From: Lentisphaerota bacterium
GTDB lineage: Bacteria; Verrucomicrobiota; Lentisphaeria; Victivallales; Victivallaceae
Reading direction: 5' to 3'
Assembly: GCA_015061745.1 (NCBI GenBank)
Contig: SUWB01000023.1
Coordinates: forward strand, 1-47,815
DNA: 47,815 nucleotides
In this document: positions 34,014 to 44,470 of the stretch, in pieces
Numbering within the stretch: the first letter of the stretch is position 1
How the letters are laid out: every line of letters begins with the position of its first letter
Made by a program: the position numbers and the translations under genes
Notes under the pieces: generated by a model
Databases searched by the model: none
Told to the model about the DNA's origin: nothing
What the model saw: only the letters and a program-made list of their open reading frames with translations

Positions 34014-36365
34014 ATGAAAAAAAACTTACTGGTACTTTTTCTGTGCTGCACCGGGGTGCTCCTCAACGGAGCTGCCGTAAAAGTCGATCCTGCCAAAGCG
34101 GTGATCGTTGTTGACCCCAAAGGGGACAGTGTGGTACGCTTTGCCGCAATGGAACTGCAGCAATATTTGAAACTTGTCACAAAGAAAACGATTCCTTTTT
34201 CCGCCAAACGGGTGGCAGGGAAATATGCTTTCGTCTTTGAAAAACCCGCCAATGTCAAACTCAAACCCGAAGAAGCGGTCTGGGAAGTTGCTCCGCAGGA
34301 AACCCGTTTGTACGGAGATTCTGCTGCAGCAGGCTTCAAACTCTACCCCCAGCGGGTGCTGCGTACCAAACGGACAGGGGATTTGACCGCTGTTTATATG
34401 TTCCTTGAAGATCAGCTGGGATTCCGTTTTCTCGCCCCCGGCCCTCTGGGAGTGGCACATCCTGAAAGTGCTTTTCTCAACTTGAAAACCGGTAAAAACT
34501 CCTGGGAACCCGGCAGACTTACTCAGCGTTCCTTGCGCTGGGACTACGGCAGGTTCCGCACTCACAGCCAGCAGAAAAGTCAGGAAATGCCCAAATTCTA
34601 TCAGCAAAAGGTCAAACAGGACTATCTTGTCCGTGATATCGACACCTACCGCTGGTTGAAGCAGATGCGTATGGGCAGCAGTGTGTCATTCAACTACGGC
34701 CACGCCTTCACCCGCTGGTGGAAACAGTACGGCAAGACCAATCCTGAATTTTTCGCTCTGCACAAGGGGAAACGTGCCCCCTGGGGCGATCCCGCCAATA
34801 TCAAGATGTGTGTTTCAAGCAAGGCCCTTGTGAAGCAGATCGTCGAAAACTGGAAAAATGCCAAAGTCCGCCGTCCCTTTATCAATGTCTGCGAAAATGA
34901 CTGGGACCGTTACTGCGAATGTAAAGATTGCCGTGCCCTGGACGCTCCGGCTGCTCCCGGAGCCAAATGGGACGATCATCTGACCGACCGCTATATCCAC
35001 TTTGCCAATGAAGTGCTCCGCCTTGCCCGTAAGACCGATCCCAATGTGGTGGTCACCTTTTACGCCTACGCCTGTTACCGTTTCCCCCCGAAAAAGACCC
35101 GGGTGGAACCCGGGATCGTCATCGGTTTTGTCCCCAGTATGATGAATTACAAAGAGGTGGACAAGCAGTATAAGGAATGGCGTAAAATGGGAGCGAGGAT
35201 GATGTTCCAGCGTCCCAATGATATGCACATCAATACGGGGCTGCCTATGGGGATCGAGGAGATCCTTTTCAAGCACTTCCAGGTGGGTGTCAAAAACGGT
35301 ATCATCGGTACGGATTACGATTCGCTTCACCGTTTCTGGGAAACAACGGGTATTGCGGATTACATTCTTGCCCGGGGACATATCGATCCTTCAAAGAGTT
35401 TCCAGTACTGGTTCGATGAATACTGCTCTGCTTTCGGAGCTGCTGCTCCTGAAGTGAGTGCCTTTTTTACCTACTGGCGTAAAGAAGTTTTTGACAAACG
35501 CCTTTATCCCAACCGTAAAAAGATCGCCGAAAAGGGCCGTTACGGTAATTTCCGCAGGGGTCTGATGTGGGATCTTGCCAAATATTACTACCCCAAAGAT
35601 TTTGATGTGACCGATGCAATGCTCAAAAAAGGTTTGGCAAGAAAAAATCTTACCGCCAATCAGCGTGGCCGCCTGGAACGGCTTTTGAAAGCCAATGAAC
35701 ACAGCCGTCTCACCTTGCGTGCAGTGAGCCTTTCAGGCGATGCCCAGCTGGCCGCTTCCAAGAAGCTCCACGCGTTCCGTATGGAAAACTGGGATAAACT
35801 CAATATGAGCTGGTTCAATCTCTTTCAGATCGAAAGTGAATTCGGCGATGTCGCCGGTATCCGTCAGGCGGAAAAGCTCGCCGGTTACACTTCCGGCAGG
35901 ATTCTGCCTCTTTACTGGTTTTTTACCCCCGATCCCGCCAAAGTGGGAGACAAAGAAAAGTGGCAGAACACCTCTTTGCACGAAATGGTTTACGTCTGGG
36001 ATAAAATTTCCGTCAACACCGGCTGGGAAAATCAGAAAGGCATTCATCCCGAAATGCAGAAATTCCTCGCCAAATATGACGGTATCGGCTATTACGGCAT
36101 CGGGGTCAAGATCCCCCAAAGCTGGAAGGGCAAAAAGATCAGTCTGCTTTTCGGCTCTGTGGATGAATCCGCCTGGGTTTATGTCAACGGCAAACTGTGC
36201 GGAACTCACATTTATACGCTTCCCGACGACTGGCAGACCCCTTTTGCCATTTCCATTGAGCAGGCTGTTGATTGGAGCAAGCCTGAGCAGACCATTATTG
36301 TCAAAGTGGAAGACAACGGCGGTCAGGGGGGCATCTGGCGTCCTGTTATGCTGGTTGTAAAATAA
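34014..36365 (+). CDS. Secreted DUF4838-family protein, paralogue C
   Basis: 783 aa with signal peptide (MKKNLLVLFLCCTGVLLNGA). It shares the layout of paralogues A and B: AAMELQQYLKLVTKKTIPF, then NVCENDWDRYCECKDCRALD and FYAYACYRFPP, RPNDMHINTGLPMG, and a C-terminal AWVYVNGKLCGTHIY beta-sandwich-like region. It lies after the three pseudopilin genes, 20 bases from the last, which suggests the secreted proteins and pseudopilins are expressed together. A terminator follows at 36417. Enzymatic function is not established. Confidence 0.82.
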   Translation: MKKNLLVLFLCCTGVLLNGAAVKVDPAKAVIVVDPKGDSVVRFAAMELQQYLKLVTKKTIPFSAKRVAGKYAFVFEKPANVKLKPEEAVWEVAPQETRLYGDSAAAGFKLYPQRVLRTKRTGDLTAVYMFLEDQLGFRFLAPGPLGVAHPESAFLNLKTGKNSWEPGRLTQRSLRWDYGRFRTHSQQKSQEMPKFYQQKVKQDYLVRDIDTYRWLKQMRMGSSVSFNYGHAFTRWWKQYGKTNPEFFALHKGKRAPWGDPANIKMCVSSKALVKQIVENWKNAKVRRPFINVCENDWDRYCECKDCRALDAPAAPGAKWDDHLTDRYIHFANEVLRLARKTDPNVVVTFYAYACYRFPPKKTRVEPGIVIGFVPSMMNYKEVDKQYKEWRKMGARMMFQRPNDMHINTGLPMGIEEILFKHFQVGVKNGIIGTDYDSLHRFWETTGIADYILARGHIDPSKSFQYWFDEYCSAFGAAAPEVSAFFTYWRKEVFDKRLYPNRKKIAEKGRYGNFRRGLMWDLAKYYYPKDFDVTDAMLKKGLARKNLTANQRGRLERLLKANEHSRLTLRAVSLSGDAQLAASKKLHAFRMENWDKLNMSWFNLFQIESEFGDVAGIRQAEKLAGYTSGRILPLYWFFTPDPAKVGDKEKWQNTSLHEMVYVWDKISVNTGWENQKGIHPEMQKFLAKYDGIGYYGIGVKIPQSWKGKKISLLFGSVDESAWVYVNGKLCGTHIYTLPDDWQTPFAISIEQAVDWSKPEQTIIVKVEDNGGQGGIWRPVMLVVK

Positions 36366-36416
36366 ACCTTGACCGGACAGGCTTTGTCGGGGTCTGCTGC
36401 CGGATTTTATTCAAGC

Positions 36417-36451
36417 ACAACGCTGCCGTGATTTTACGGCAGCGTTGTTGT
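36417..36451 (+). terminator. Terminator after DUF4838 paralogue C
   Basis: ACAACGCTGCCGT (36417-36429) pairs with ACGGCAGCGTTGT (36436-36448) around a short loop. The downstream tract is only weakly T-rich (TGTATTC). No gene is seen between 36366 and 36665. Confidence 0.65.
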
Positions 36452-36561
36452 ATTCAGGGACAAAAGGGAATCCCTGTAAGGGGAAATTTTTTGTATAGTG
36501 TTTGAAAGAAACTGCTTCAGGGAAAATTCAGGAATTTCAGGTACAGAAATGCCCATTCCTC

Positions 36562-36590
36562 TTGACAAAAGCTCCTTTCAATGCTATCTT
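36562..36590 (+). promoter_or_regulatory. Promoter of the glycosyltransferase genes
   Basis: TTGACA (36562-36567), a 17-base spacer and TATCTT (36585-36590) form a good sigma-70-type promoter. The start codon is 75 bases downstream, leaving room for a leader. Confidence 0.65.
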
Positions 36591-36665
36591 TTATAAATGG
36601 TTGATTTGTTTATCAAAGCGGTCAGCGCAGAGTAGAAATATATTAATTTACCGGAATGGATTTTT

Positions 36666-38714
36666 ATGAGTTTTGCCAATAGACCGGGCACAAGTGAATA
36701 CACTCCCAGTGCACGGAAAGCAGTCATTTCTGCATATGAGAAAAATTATGATACCGGTTTAGTTGTTCCTCCTGCTCTCCCCCTGACCTCTATCGTTATA
36801 CCGGTCGACGACGGCATTGAACTTACTGAAATCTGTCTCAATTCCATTTACTCTGTAAAAAGCCTTTCTCCCTTTGAAGTTATCCTCGTCGATGATTGCA
36901 GCTCTGTTGATTACAAGCAATTGGAATCTGTATATCCGAACCTTAAAGTTATACGGAATGAAACACATCAGGGAATCATTAAGTCCGCTAATAAGGGGGC
37001 TGCTGAAGCCGGAGGGGAATTTCTTGTCTTTTCAGACAACAGCAGCGAAGTGATGGCCTGGTGGCTTGATGAATTGACAACTGCACTTTACAAACATCCC
37101 CGGGCGGGGATGATCGGTTCGCAGCTGATAGATCTGCATACGGAAAGATTGCAGGAATGCGGGCGCAGGATTTGCAGAAATGGCGATATCGTTCTGCTGG
37201 GCCGGGGGGAATATCCCGATCATCATAATCATTCTTTCTTTCAGGAAGTGGACTCCTGTTCCGCTGCAAGCTTTATTATCAGGCGGAAACTCTTTGACGA
37301 AATGGGCGGCTTCAATGAAATGTATGCCTCCCCGGGATTTGAAGCGAACGAGTTGGGACTGCTCCTCCAAAAAGAGGGATACAAAAACTATGTGTCTCCC
37401 CATTCCAGAGTCCTGCATCTTGGAAAAAATCCGTCTGATAACAGTACAGACGAACAATACGAAAAAAATCGCACCCTTTTTATGACACGGTGGCAGCAAT
37501 ATCTGCAGGAAAATGCCGTTTATGAAAATTCTGAGGATTTGCGGAATTTCAAGGGCGATAAAGAAAGAATCCTCTATATCGACGCCGAATTCCCTATGGC
37601 CGACAGAGGTTCAGGCGGAATGGATGCCATTTTCTTTATGGAGTATATGATCAAAAGAAATTATCAGGTCATCTTTTACGGCGAACATACTCCAGGGTAT
37701 CATCCCAAGTATACCGGCATACTGCTGAGAATGGGAGTCCAGTGCATCTATGAGCCTTTTCTGAAAATATGGGACTATGTGGCCCATAACGGCCATACTC
37801 TCAGTTATATCTTTGTTTCAAGAATCTACCAAGCCCGTTCCTTTGACTGGCTGTTGAAACCGTACTGTTCTCAGGCCGGATATATTTTCAATACCGTTGA
37901 TCTCCATTTTGTCCGTGAAACACTGGAGGCCGATTTGCGTATAGATGATCTCGGACGCAAAAGAGCAGCTTATACAAAGCAGTGCGAATTGACCGTCGCT
38001 TCCTTTGCAGATGCCACGATCGTAATCAGCAGCAAAGAAAAAGCCCTGCTTGAAGATGAATATGCATTATCACGGATCTATCATATCCCCCAGGTGCGGG
38101 AACTTTTCCCCAGAGCTGCCCATACCTGCCGTCAGGGAGCTGTTTTTATCGGCAGTGCCCATACGCCTAATTTAGACGGGCTGTGCTATTTTCACAATGA
38201 AATATTGCCATTGCTCCCGGAAGATTTTGTATTGACTGTTGTCGGTGAATCCTTGCGTTCCACCATTGAACACAATGATATGTATAAACATCTTCTCTGC
38301 TGCAAACAGTTCAAGTTTGTCGGTTTCGTTCAGGATTTGGGCACAGTGCTTGACTGTGCCAGGATCACTGTCGCACCTCTGAGATATGGCGCAGGAACTA
38401 AAGGGAAAGTGGCTTCCTCGATGGCTTATGGCGTGCCTTGCGTCAGTACAGTTTTCGGAACTGAAGGGACTGGAATGGTACACGGTGACAATGTTATGAT
38501 CGCCAATACGCCTCAGGAGTTTGCAGCATATATATGTGAACTGCTTTCCGAACCTGAATTGTGGCAGCGGATCTCCGACGGCGGCAGAAAGTTCATCAAA
38601 GAGACTTACGCACGGGAGTCTGCCGAAAAAATGATGGATCAGCTCATTGAAGATGTCAGAAAAAGACGGCTTGAAAAAACTTCCGATTGGGCTTCAAAAC
38701 CGATAATCGGTTGA
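36666..38714 (+). CDS. Two-domain glycosyltransferase (GT2 plus GT4-like)
   Basis: 682 aa. Residues about 38-270 form a GT-A domain: TSIVIPVDDGIELTEICLNS, ILVDDCSS, GIIKSANKGAAEAGGEFLVF and FSDNSSE in the acidic-motif position. From about 300 a GT-B domain follows, with a glycine-rich start (DRGSGGMDAIF), VFIGSAHTPN and the C-terminal donor-binding stretch VAPLRYGAGTKGKV to YGVPCVSTVFGTEG. Such fusions add two sugars in surface-polysaccharide synthesis. No membrane segment is seen. The substrates are unknown. It is followed by the WbsX/RgpF-type gene. Confidence 0.85.
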   Translation: MSFANRPGTSEYTPSARKAVISAYEKNYDTGLVVPPALPLTSIVIPVDDGIELTEICLNSIYSVKSLSPFEVILVDDCSSVDYKQLESVYPNLKVIRNETHQGIIKSANKGAAEAGGEFLVFSDNSSEVMAWWLDELTTALYKHPRAGMIGSQLIDLHTERLQECGRRICRNGDIVLLGRGEYPDHHNHSFFQEVDSCSAASFIIRRKLFDEMGGFNEMYASPGFEANELGLLLQKEGYKNYVSPHSRVLHLGKNPSDNSTDEQYEKNRTLFMTRWQQYLQENAVYENSEDLRNFKGDKERILYIDAEFPMADRGSGGMDAIFFMEYMIKRNYQVIFYGEHTPGYHPKYTGILLRMGVQCIYEPFLKIWDYVAHNGHTLSYIFVSRIYQARSFDWLLKPYCSQAGYIFNTVDLHFVRETLEADLRIDDLGRKRAAYTKQCELTVASFADATIVISSKEKALLEDEYALSRIYHIPQVRELFPRAAHTCRQGAVFIGSAHTPNLDGLCYFHNEILPLLPEDFVLTVVGESLRSTIEHNDMYKHLLCCKQFKFVGFVQDLGTVLDCARITVAPLRYGAGTKGKVASSMAYGVPCVSTVFGTEGTGMVHGDNVMIANTPQEFAAYICELLSEPELWQRISDGGRKFIKETYARESAEKMMDQLIEDVRKRRLEKTSDWASKPIIG

Positions 38715-38770
38715 GGAAATAAAAAAGGTACAGTGGAATTTTTACACTGGCGGCAGAAAGAATAAAACTT

Positions 38771-41281
38771 ATGACGGGAATATTCAAACAGATTCAGACT
38801 CTTAGCAAGCTGCTTGTCTACTTTATGAAGGTGAGCAGCTTGGCCAAAGTTTTCAAAAAATCCCGGCGTCTGTTTCAAATCGTGCGGCAATCCGGTGTGA
38901 CCGCCGGTGTCCGCAGTATAAAAAATTTTATAATTTCACGCTATCATTTTGTGCAAAATCCCGCCGGGGCCGTCGAATGGAGTGAAGCAAGGATTTATTT
39001 CAACACCCCCGGTATTCCGGCAAATTCTTACGAGTCCCATTACGAAAGCGATGAGGATTTCAGCAATTATAAAACTGATATCAAGGCTCTTGCGTTTTAT
39101 CTGCCCCAATTTCACACTTTCCCTGAAAACGACCAGTGGTGGGGAAAAGGTTTTACCGATTGGACCAATACCCGCAAAGCTCAGCCCCGGTATCCCTCCC
39201 ATTATCAGCCCCGTGAACCTCACGACGATATCGGATATTATGATTTGAGTGATTGCAAAACCTTGCAGAAACAGGCAGAAATGCTGAGAAAACACGGGTT
39301 GTATGGACTTTGTATCTATCATTACTGGTTTTCCGGAAAACGCCTGATGGAAAAACCTTTGGATATTCTTATGGAACATCCGGAAATCGACCTGAAATTC
39401 TGTCTCTGCTGGGCAAATGAAAACTGGACCCGGACGTGGGACGGTCTTGATAATGAGGTTCTGATTGCACAAAAACACGAAAATTATGATATCGACTACA
39501 TTAAAGATTTGAAAAAGTATGTTATGGATCCCCGGTATATCCGGATCAACGGCGAACCTGTGATTCTGGTTTACCGTCCGGATGTTCTTCCTGATCCGGA
39601 AAAGACCTTTTCCCTCTGGCGGCAGTGGGCTGCAGAGAACGGTATCGGCAGGATCCGCATCTGGTGTGTCCGCGGTTGTGCAAGTTCACCCGCTTCGTTG
39701 CTGGTCAATGGAGCTGACGCAGAGGTGGAGTTCCCTCCTGCGTACACAGTGGCTCCTATGGTCCTCAAAACGACAGAAAACAATTCGCAGATTCTTTATT
39801 ATCCCGGCTGTGTGGCAGACATTCTTGCCGGGAGAGGTTGTGTCGAAAATTTCAAGCATCCGGTTTACCGCAGTGCTATGCTCGGCTGGGATTGTACGCC
39901 GCGCCGGAAGGCGTTTCACGGCTGGTACGGATTTTCTCCTGAAAGGTATTACAATTGGTTGAGATACAACATAAAATATACCCGGAAACACCACGAAAAA
40001 GACGAAAGGTTTATTTTTATCAATGCCTGGAATGAATGGGCCGAAGGCACATATCTTGAACCTGACAAAACCTTTGGCTATACCAATCTCAACACCACGT
40101 CAAGAGCCCTTTTTGATTTGCCGCTGGAATTTCCTGAAAGTACGGGACAACTTCTGGAAAACGTTTCATCTTCTTTGTATTTTGACCGGAAATGGTATTT
40201 GGAACAATATGCAGACATAGCGGCTGCTAAAATCGATCCTCTGTCTCACTTTGCATTGTCCGGCTGGAAAGAAGGCAGGTCGCCCTCAGAAAAATTCCCC
40301 AATGCACTTTATCTTTTCTTCAATCCCGAACTCAGACAAAAAGAACTTAATTCCATTCTTGACTTTCAGCAGAGAGGACTTTCGCAAGAGTATCTGACAG
40401 ATTGCTGCCGGGAATTTGACCGTATCCAGAAAAAGAGCAGAAAAGATTTGAAAATTGAATTGCTCGTTCCCCGGCCGGCACCGGGAAATATGACTTTTGA
40501 CGGAATCAGGACCGCTGTTCATCTGCACTGTTTCTATACCGATATGATTCCGGAGATCATCGGATATCTGCAGCATATCCCCTGTAAGTTCGATCTCTTT
40601 GTCTCCTTGCCCCGGGGCAGGAATATAACGCCCGAACAGTTGAAGCACACCTTTTGTTCTCAGCTGCCCGGTATGGAAAAATGTGATATCCGGATTTGTC
40701 CGAACCGGGGCAGGGATATTGCTCCTATGATCGCCGAATTTGGAAAAGATCTGCTGAATTATGATTATTTCTGCCATATCCATACAAAGAAAAGTCTGCA
40801 TACTCCGGCGCACGCGGCCTGGGCTGGGATGATTTATGAACACCTTTTCAGAGACAAAGAGTGGATGAAGCGGATTTTTGCTCTCCTTAAAGGAGGAGCC
40901 GCAGTCGTTTATCCCCGGGATTTTCTGATGATGAAAGAAGAACCTTCCGGCTGGGGCAGCAACATCAATATCGCACAGAAATTCCTGGATCGCTGCGGCA
41001 AAAGCATTGATCTGCAATCCCGGTTCCCCGTTATTGAGTTTCCCCAGGGCTCTATGTTCTGGGCGCAGGTCTCTGCAATGAAAGAGCTGCTTTCTCTGGA
41101 GTTGAAGTATGAAGATTTCCCAGAAGAACCTCTGGGCACAGACGGAACCCTTGCTCACGCCCTTGAAAGGCTCTTTTTCATCTGGTGTATGGAACATCCC
41201 GGAAAAATCTGTCAGATCTTTTTCCCGGAAGAAAAAGAGTTGATCCGGAAAAAACGCTACTGGTATCCCGGTGAAATTTGA
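38771..41281 (+). CDS. WbsX-like plus rhamnan synthesis (RgpF-like) protein
   Basis: 836 aa. Residues about 100-440 match the WbsX/GH99-like family: LAFYLPQFHTFPENDQWWGKG, then GFTDWTNTRKAQPRY, IYHYWFSGKRLMEKPLD, CWANENWTRTWDG and FINAWNEWAEGTYLEPD. From about 575 a rhamnan synthesis F-like domain follows (VHLHCFYTDMIPEIIGYL, PNRGRDIAPMIAEFG, YDYFCHIHTKKSLH). Both domains are found in O-antigen or rhamnan clusters. The rfbBACD genes 14 kb upstream supply dTDP-rhamnose, a likely donor. The ribosome-binding site is weak. Domain identity is clear; the exact linkage made is unknown. Confidence 0.85.
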   Translation: MTGIFKQIQTLSKLLVYFMKVSSLAKVFKKSRRLFQIVRQSGVTAGVRSIKNFIISRYHFVQNPAGAVEWSEARIYFNTPGIPANSYESHYESDEDFSNYKTDIKALAFYLPQFHTFPENDQWWGKGFTDWTNTRKAQPRYPSHYQPREPHDDIGYYDLSDCKTLQKQAEMLRKHGLYGLCIYHYWFSGKRLMEKPLDILMEHPEIDLKFCLCWANENWTRTWDGLDNEVLIAQKHENYDIDYIKDLKKYVMDPRYIRINGEPVILVYRPDVLPDPEKTFSLWRQWAAENGIGRIRIWCVRGCASSPASLLVNGADAEVEFPPAYTVAPMVLKTTENNSQILYYPGCVADILAGRGCVENFKHPVYRSAMLGWDCTPRRKAFHGWYGFSPERYYNWLRYNIKYTRKHHEKDERFIFINAWNEWAEGTYLEPDKTFGYTNLNTTSRALFDLPLEFPESTGQLLENVSSSLYFDRKWYLEQYADIAAAKIDPLSHFALSGWKEGRSPSEKFPNALYLFFNPELRQKELNSILDFQQRGLSQEYLTDCCREFDRIQKKSRKDLKIELLVPRPAPGNMTFDGIRTAVHLHCFYTDMIPEIIGYLQHIPCKFDLFVSLPRGRNITPEQLKHTFCSQLPGMEKCDIRICPNRGRDIAPMIAEFGKDLLNYDYFCHIHTKKSLHTPAHAAWAGMIYEHLFRDKEWMKRIFALLKGGAAVVYPRDFLMMKEEPSGWGSNINIAQKFLDRCGKSIDLQSRFPVIEFPQGSMFWAQVSAMKELLSLELKYEDFPEEPLGTDGTLAHALERLFFIWCMEHPGKICQIFFPEEKELIRKKRYWYPGEI

Positions 41282-41346
41282 GTTTTCCCGGCAGTCGCCG
41301 GAATGTCGTATAAGCCAATCATACAAAAACAGGAAAAATCTCTTAT

Positions 41347-42165
41347 ATGAAAGACGGAATCATCCTTTGGGAAGCGCACCGGGCAGGCGCGGGCGGATAT
41401 GAACTGCCCGAAAGCTGTCTGGCTGCATTTGAATACGGTTGGGAAATGGGCGGCCGGCCGGAAGCCGATGTCAATGTGACTTCCGACGGGGTTATGGTAT
41501 CGCTCCACGACTCCACTCTGGACCGGATCTGTCCACGGTTGCCGGAGCATTTGCGGGGACGGCACATTTCAGAAATAAGTTGGGCTCAGCTGCAGCAGAT
41601 AGATATCGGCTGGGAAGATTTCCCGGATCAGCACGCTGTGGATCTGGAAACGCTCTTTGCTGTATTGCAGCGATGCCCGGAACGGCATATGGTCATTGAT
41701 TACAAACGGGTCGCAATCAGCGATCTGGCGGCAGCGATCAATAAATACGGTGTTGCAGCCCAGATCACCTTTGCCTGCAGTGATCCCGGAGTCTTGCGTG
41801 AATTCAAAGAGTATGCCCCTGCTGCAAGAACAAAAAACTGGCTGGGCGGATCAGCAGAAGCCATAAAAGAAAAATTTGAACGGCTGCAGCAGGAAAAGTT
41901 CCAGGGCATCACCGAAGTGCAGCTGCATTTGAATGATGCTGCCGGTAAAAGTTGGCGATATGCCCTCGAACCGGAGTTTGTTGCCCGGGCTTTGCAGATA
42001 AGCAGGACTTATGATGTGCTGCTGCAGGTCTTGCCGTGGAAGTTTGAAAGAAATGATCTGTTCGCCATACTGGATCTGGGAGTCAGATCTTTTGCTGTTG
42101 ATTTCCCCAATAAATTCAAAAAAATCTGCGCAGATTATTTTACCCGCTCCCCTGAAAGATATTGA
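41347..42165 (+). CDS. Glycerophosphodiester phosphodiesterase family protein
   Basis: 272 aa, no signal peptide. The GDPD pattern is visible: EAHRAGAGGYELPESCLAAFEYG (His-Arg and Pro-Glu near the N-terminus), EADVNVTSDGVMVSLHDSTLDR (Glu/Asp metal ligands and catalytic His), then VIDYKR and a C-terminal LDLGVRSFAVDFPNKF. It lacks the exact HRG..PENT spelling, so activity on glycerophosphodiesters is likely but not certain. It follows the WbsX/RgpF-type gene by 65 bases and may be co-transcribed, possibly acting on a glycerophosphate-decorated polymer. That last point is speculative. Confidence 0.8.
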   Translation: MKDGIILWEAHRAGAGGYELPESCLAAFEYGWEMGGRPEADVNVTSDGVMVSLHDSTLDRICPRLPEHLRGRHISEISWAQLQQIDIGWEDFPDQHAVDLETLFAVLQRCPERHMVIDYKRVAISDLAAAINKYGVAAQITFACSDPGVLREFKEYAPAARTKNWLGGSAEAIKEKFERLQQEKFQGITEVQLHLNDAAGKSWRYALEPEFVARALQISRTYDVLLQVLPWKFERNDLFAILDLGVRSFAVDFPNKFKKICADYFTRSPERY

Positions 42166-42209
42166 GAGAGAAAAACGTTGCCCATACCGGGAACAGCCCC
42201 AAAGGCAAG

Positions 42210-42255
42210 AAGGCTGCCGCAAGTTCTTTACAGAGCTTGCAGCAGCCTTTTTCTT
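42210..42255 (+). terminator. Terminator of the polysaccharide genes
   Basis: AAGGCTGCCGCAAG (42210-42223) pairs with CTTGCAGCAGCCTT (42236-42249), with one mismatch, followed by TTTCTTT. It faces the groEL terminator convergently. Confidence 0.75.
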
Positions 42256-42320
42256 TATATTCCGGTCCCCCCCCTTGAAAACGGAATCCCTTAAAAAGTT
42301 TTTTATCAATGCTTGGGGGG

Positions 42321-42366
42321 CAAAAAAAAACACGGAGTCTGCGGGACCCCCCCCCGGACTCCGTGT
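42321..42366 (-). terminator. Terminator of groEL
   Basis: Read on the minus strand, ACACGGAGTC (42357-42366) pairs with GACTCCGTGT (42330-42339), and the stem is followed by nine T (42321-42329 complement). The G/C-rich loop contains a homopolymer run. Confidence 0.8.
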
Positions 42367-42403
42367 GGAAAGAGCTGTGCGCTGGCACAGGGCTTGATGT
42401 GTA

Positions 42404-44068
<1,665 letters not shown>

Positions 44069-44076
44069 TCAAGAGT

Positions 44077-44367
44077 TCAGCCGACGATGGCGAGGATGTC
44101 ATCCTGGTTGACGACTTTGTATTCCTTGTCACCGACTTTGACTTCGGTGCCGCCGTAACGGCTGGTCAGAACGATATCACCGACTTTGACGTCAAAGGGG
44201 ATCTTGTTGCCGTTTTCGTCGTTTTTGCCGGTACCGAGGGCGACGACGCGGAATTCCTGGGGTTTTTCCTGTGCAGCATCGGGAATGAAGATACCGCCCT
44301 TCATCTGCTCTTTGTTTTCGCAGAGTTCCAGCAGGACGCGATCGCCGAGGGGTTGAATGTTAGCCAT
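44077..44367 (-). CDS. groS: Co-chaperonin GroES
   Basis: 96 aa. [27 protein letters not shown] contains the mobile loop that docks on GroEL, and [22 protein letters not shown] is the conserved beta barrel end. It caps the GroEL cage. It lies between dnaK and groEL on the minus strand, behind an AAGGAG ribosome-binding site. No CIRCE inverted repeat (TTAGCACTC/GAGTGCTAA) is visible upstream. Confidence 0.97.
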   Translation of the reverse strand: MANIQPLGDRVLLELCENKEQMKGGIFIPDAAQEKPQEFRVVALGTGKNDENGNKIPFDVKVGDIVLTSRYGGTEVKVGDKEYKVVNQDDILAIVG

Positions 44368-44422
44368 TTTTTATTCTCCTTAATTATTTGTTATGGGACT
44401 TTTCCCGTTAAACTGTTTTGAA

Positions 44423-44456
44423 CTTGAGTCCGCAGAGTTTTCTATGCGGACTCAAG
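44423..44456 (-). other. Hairpin between dnaK and groES
   Basis: CTTGAGTCCGCA and TGCGGACTCAAG form a perfect 12-bp stem. There is no strong T run afterwards on the minus strand, so it may be a partial terminator or an RNA processing/stability element that sets the dnaK to groESL ratio. Confidence 0.5.
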
Positions 44457-44470
44457 GATCGTTTTGTTTC

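Noticed and set aside
44368-44470. CIRCE element upstream of groES
   Set aside because: The inverted repeat present (CTTGAGTCCGCA/TGCGGACTCAAG) does not match TTAGCACTC-N9-GAGTGCTAA, and it lies nearer the dnaK end.
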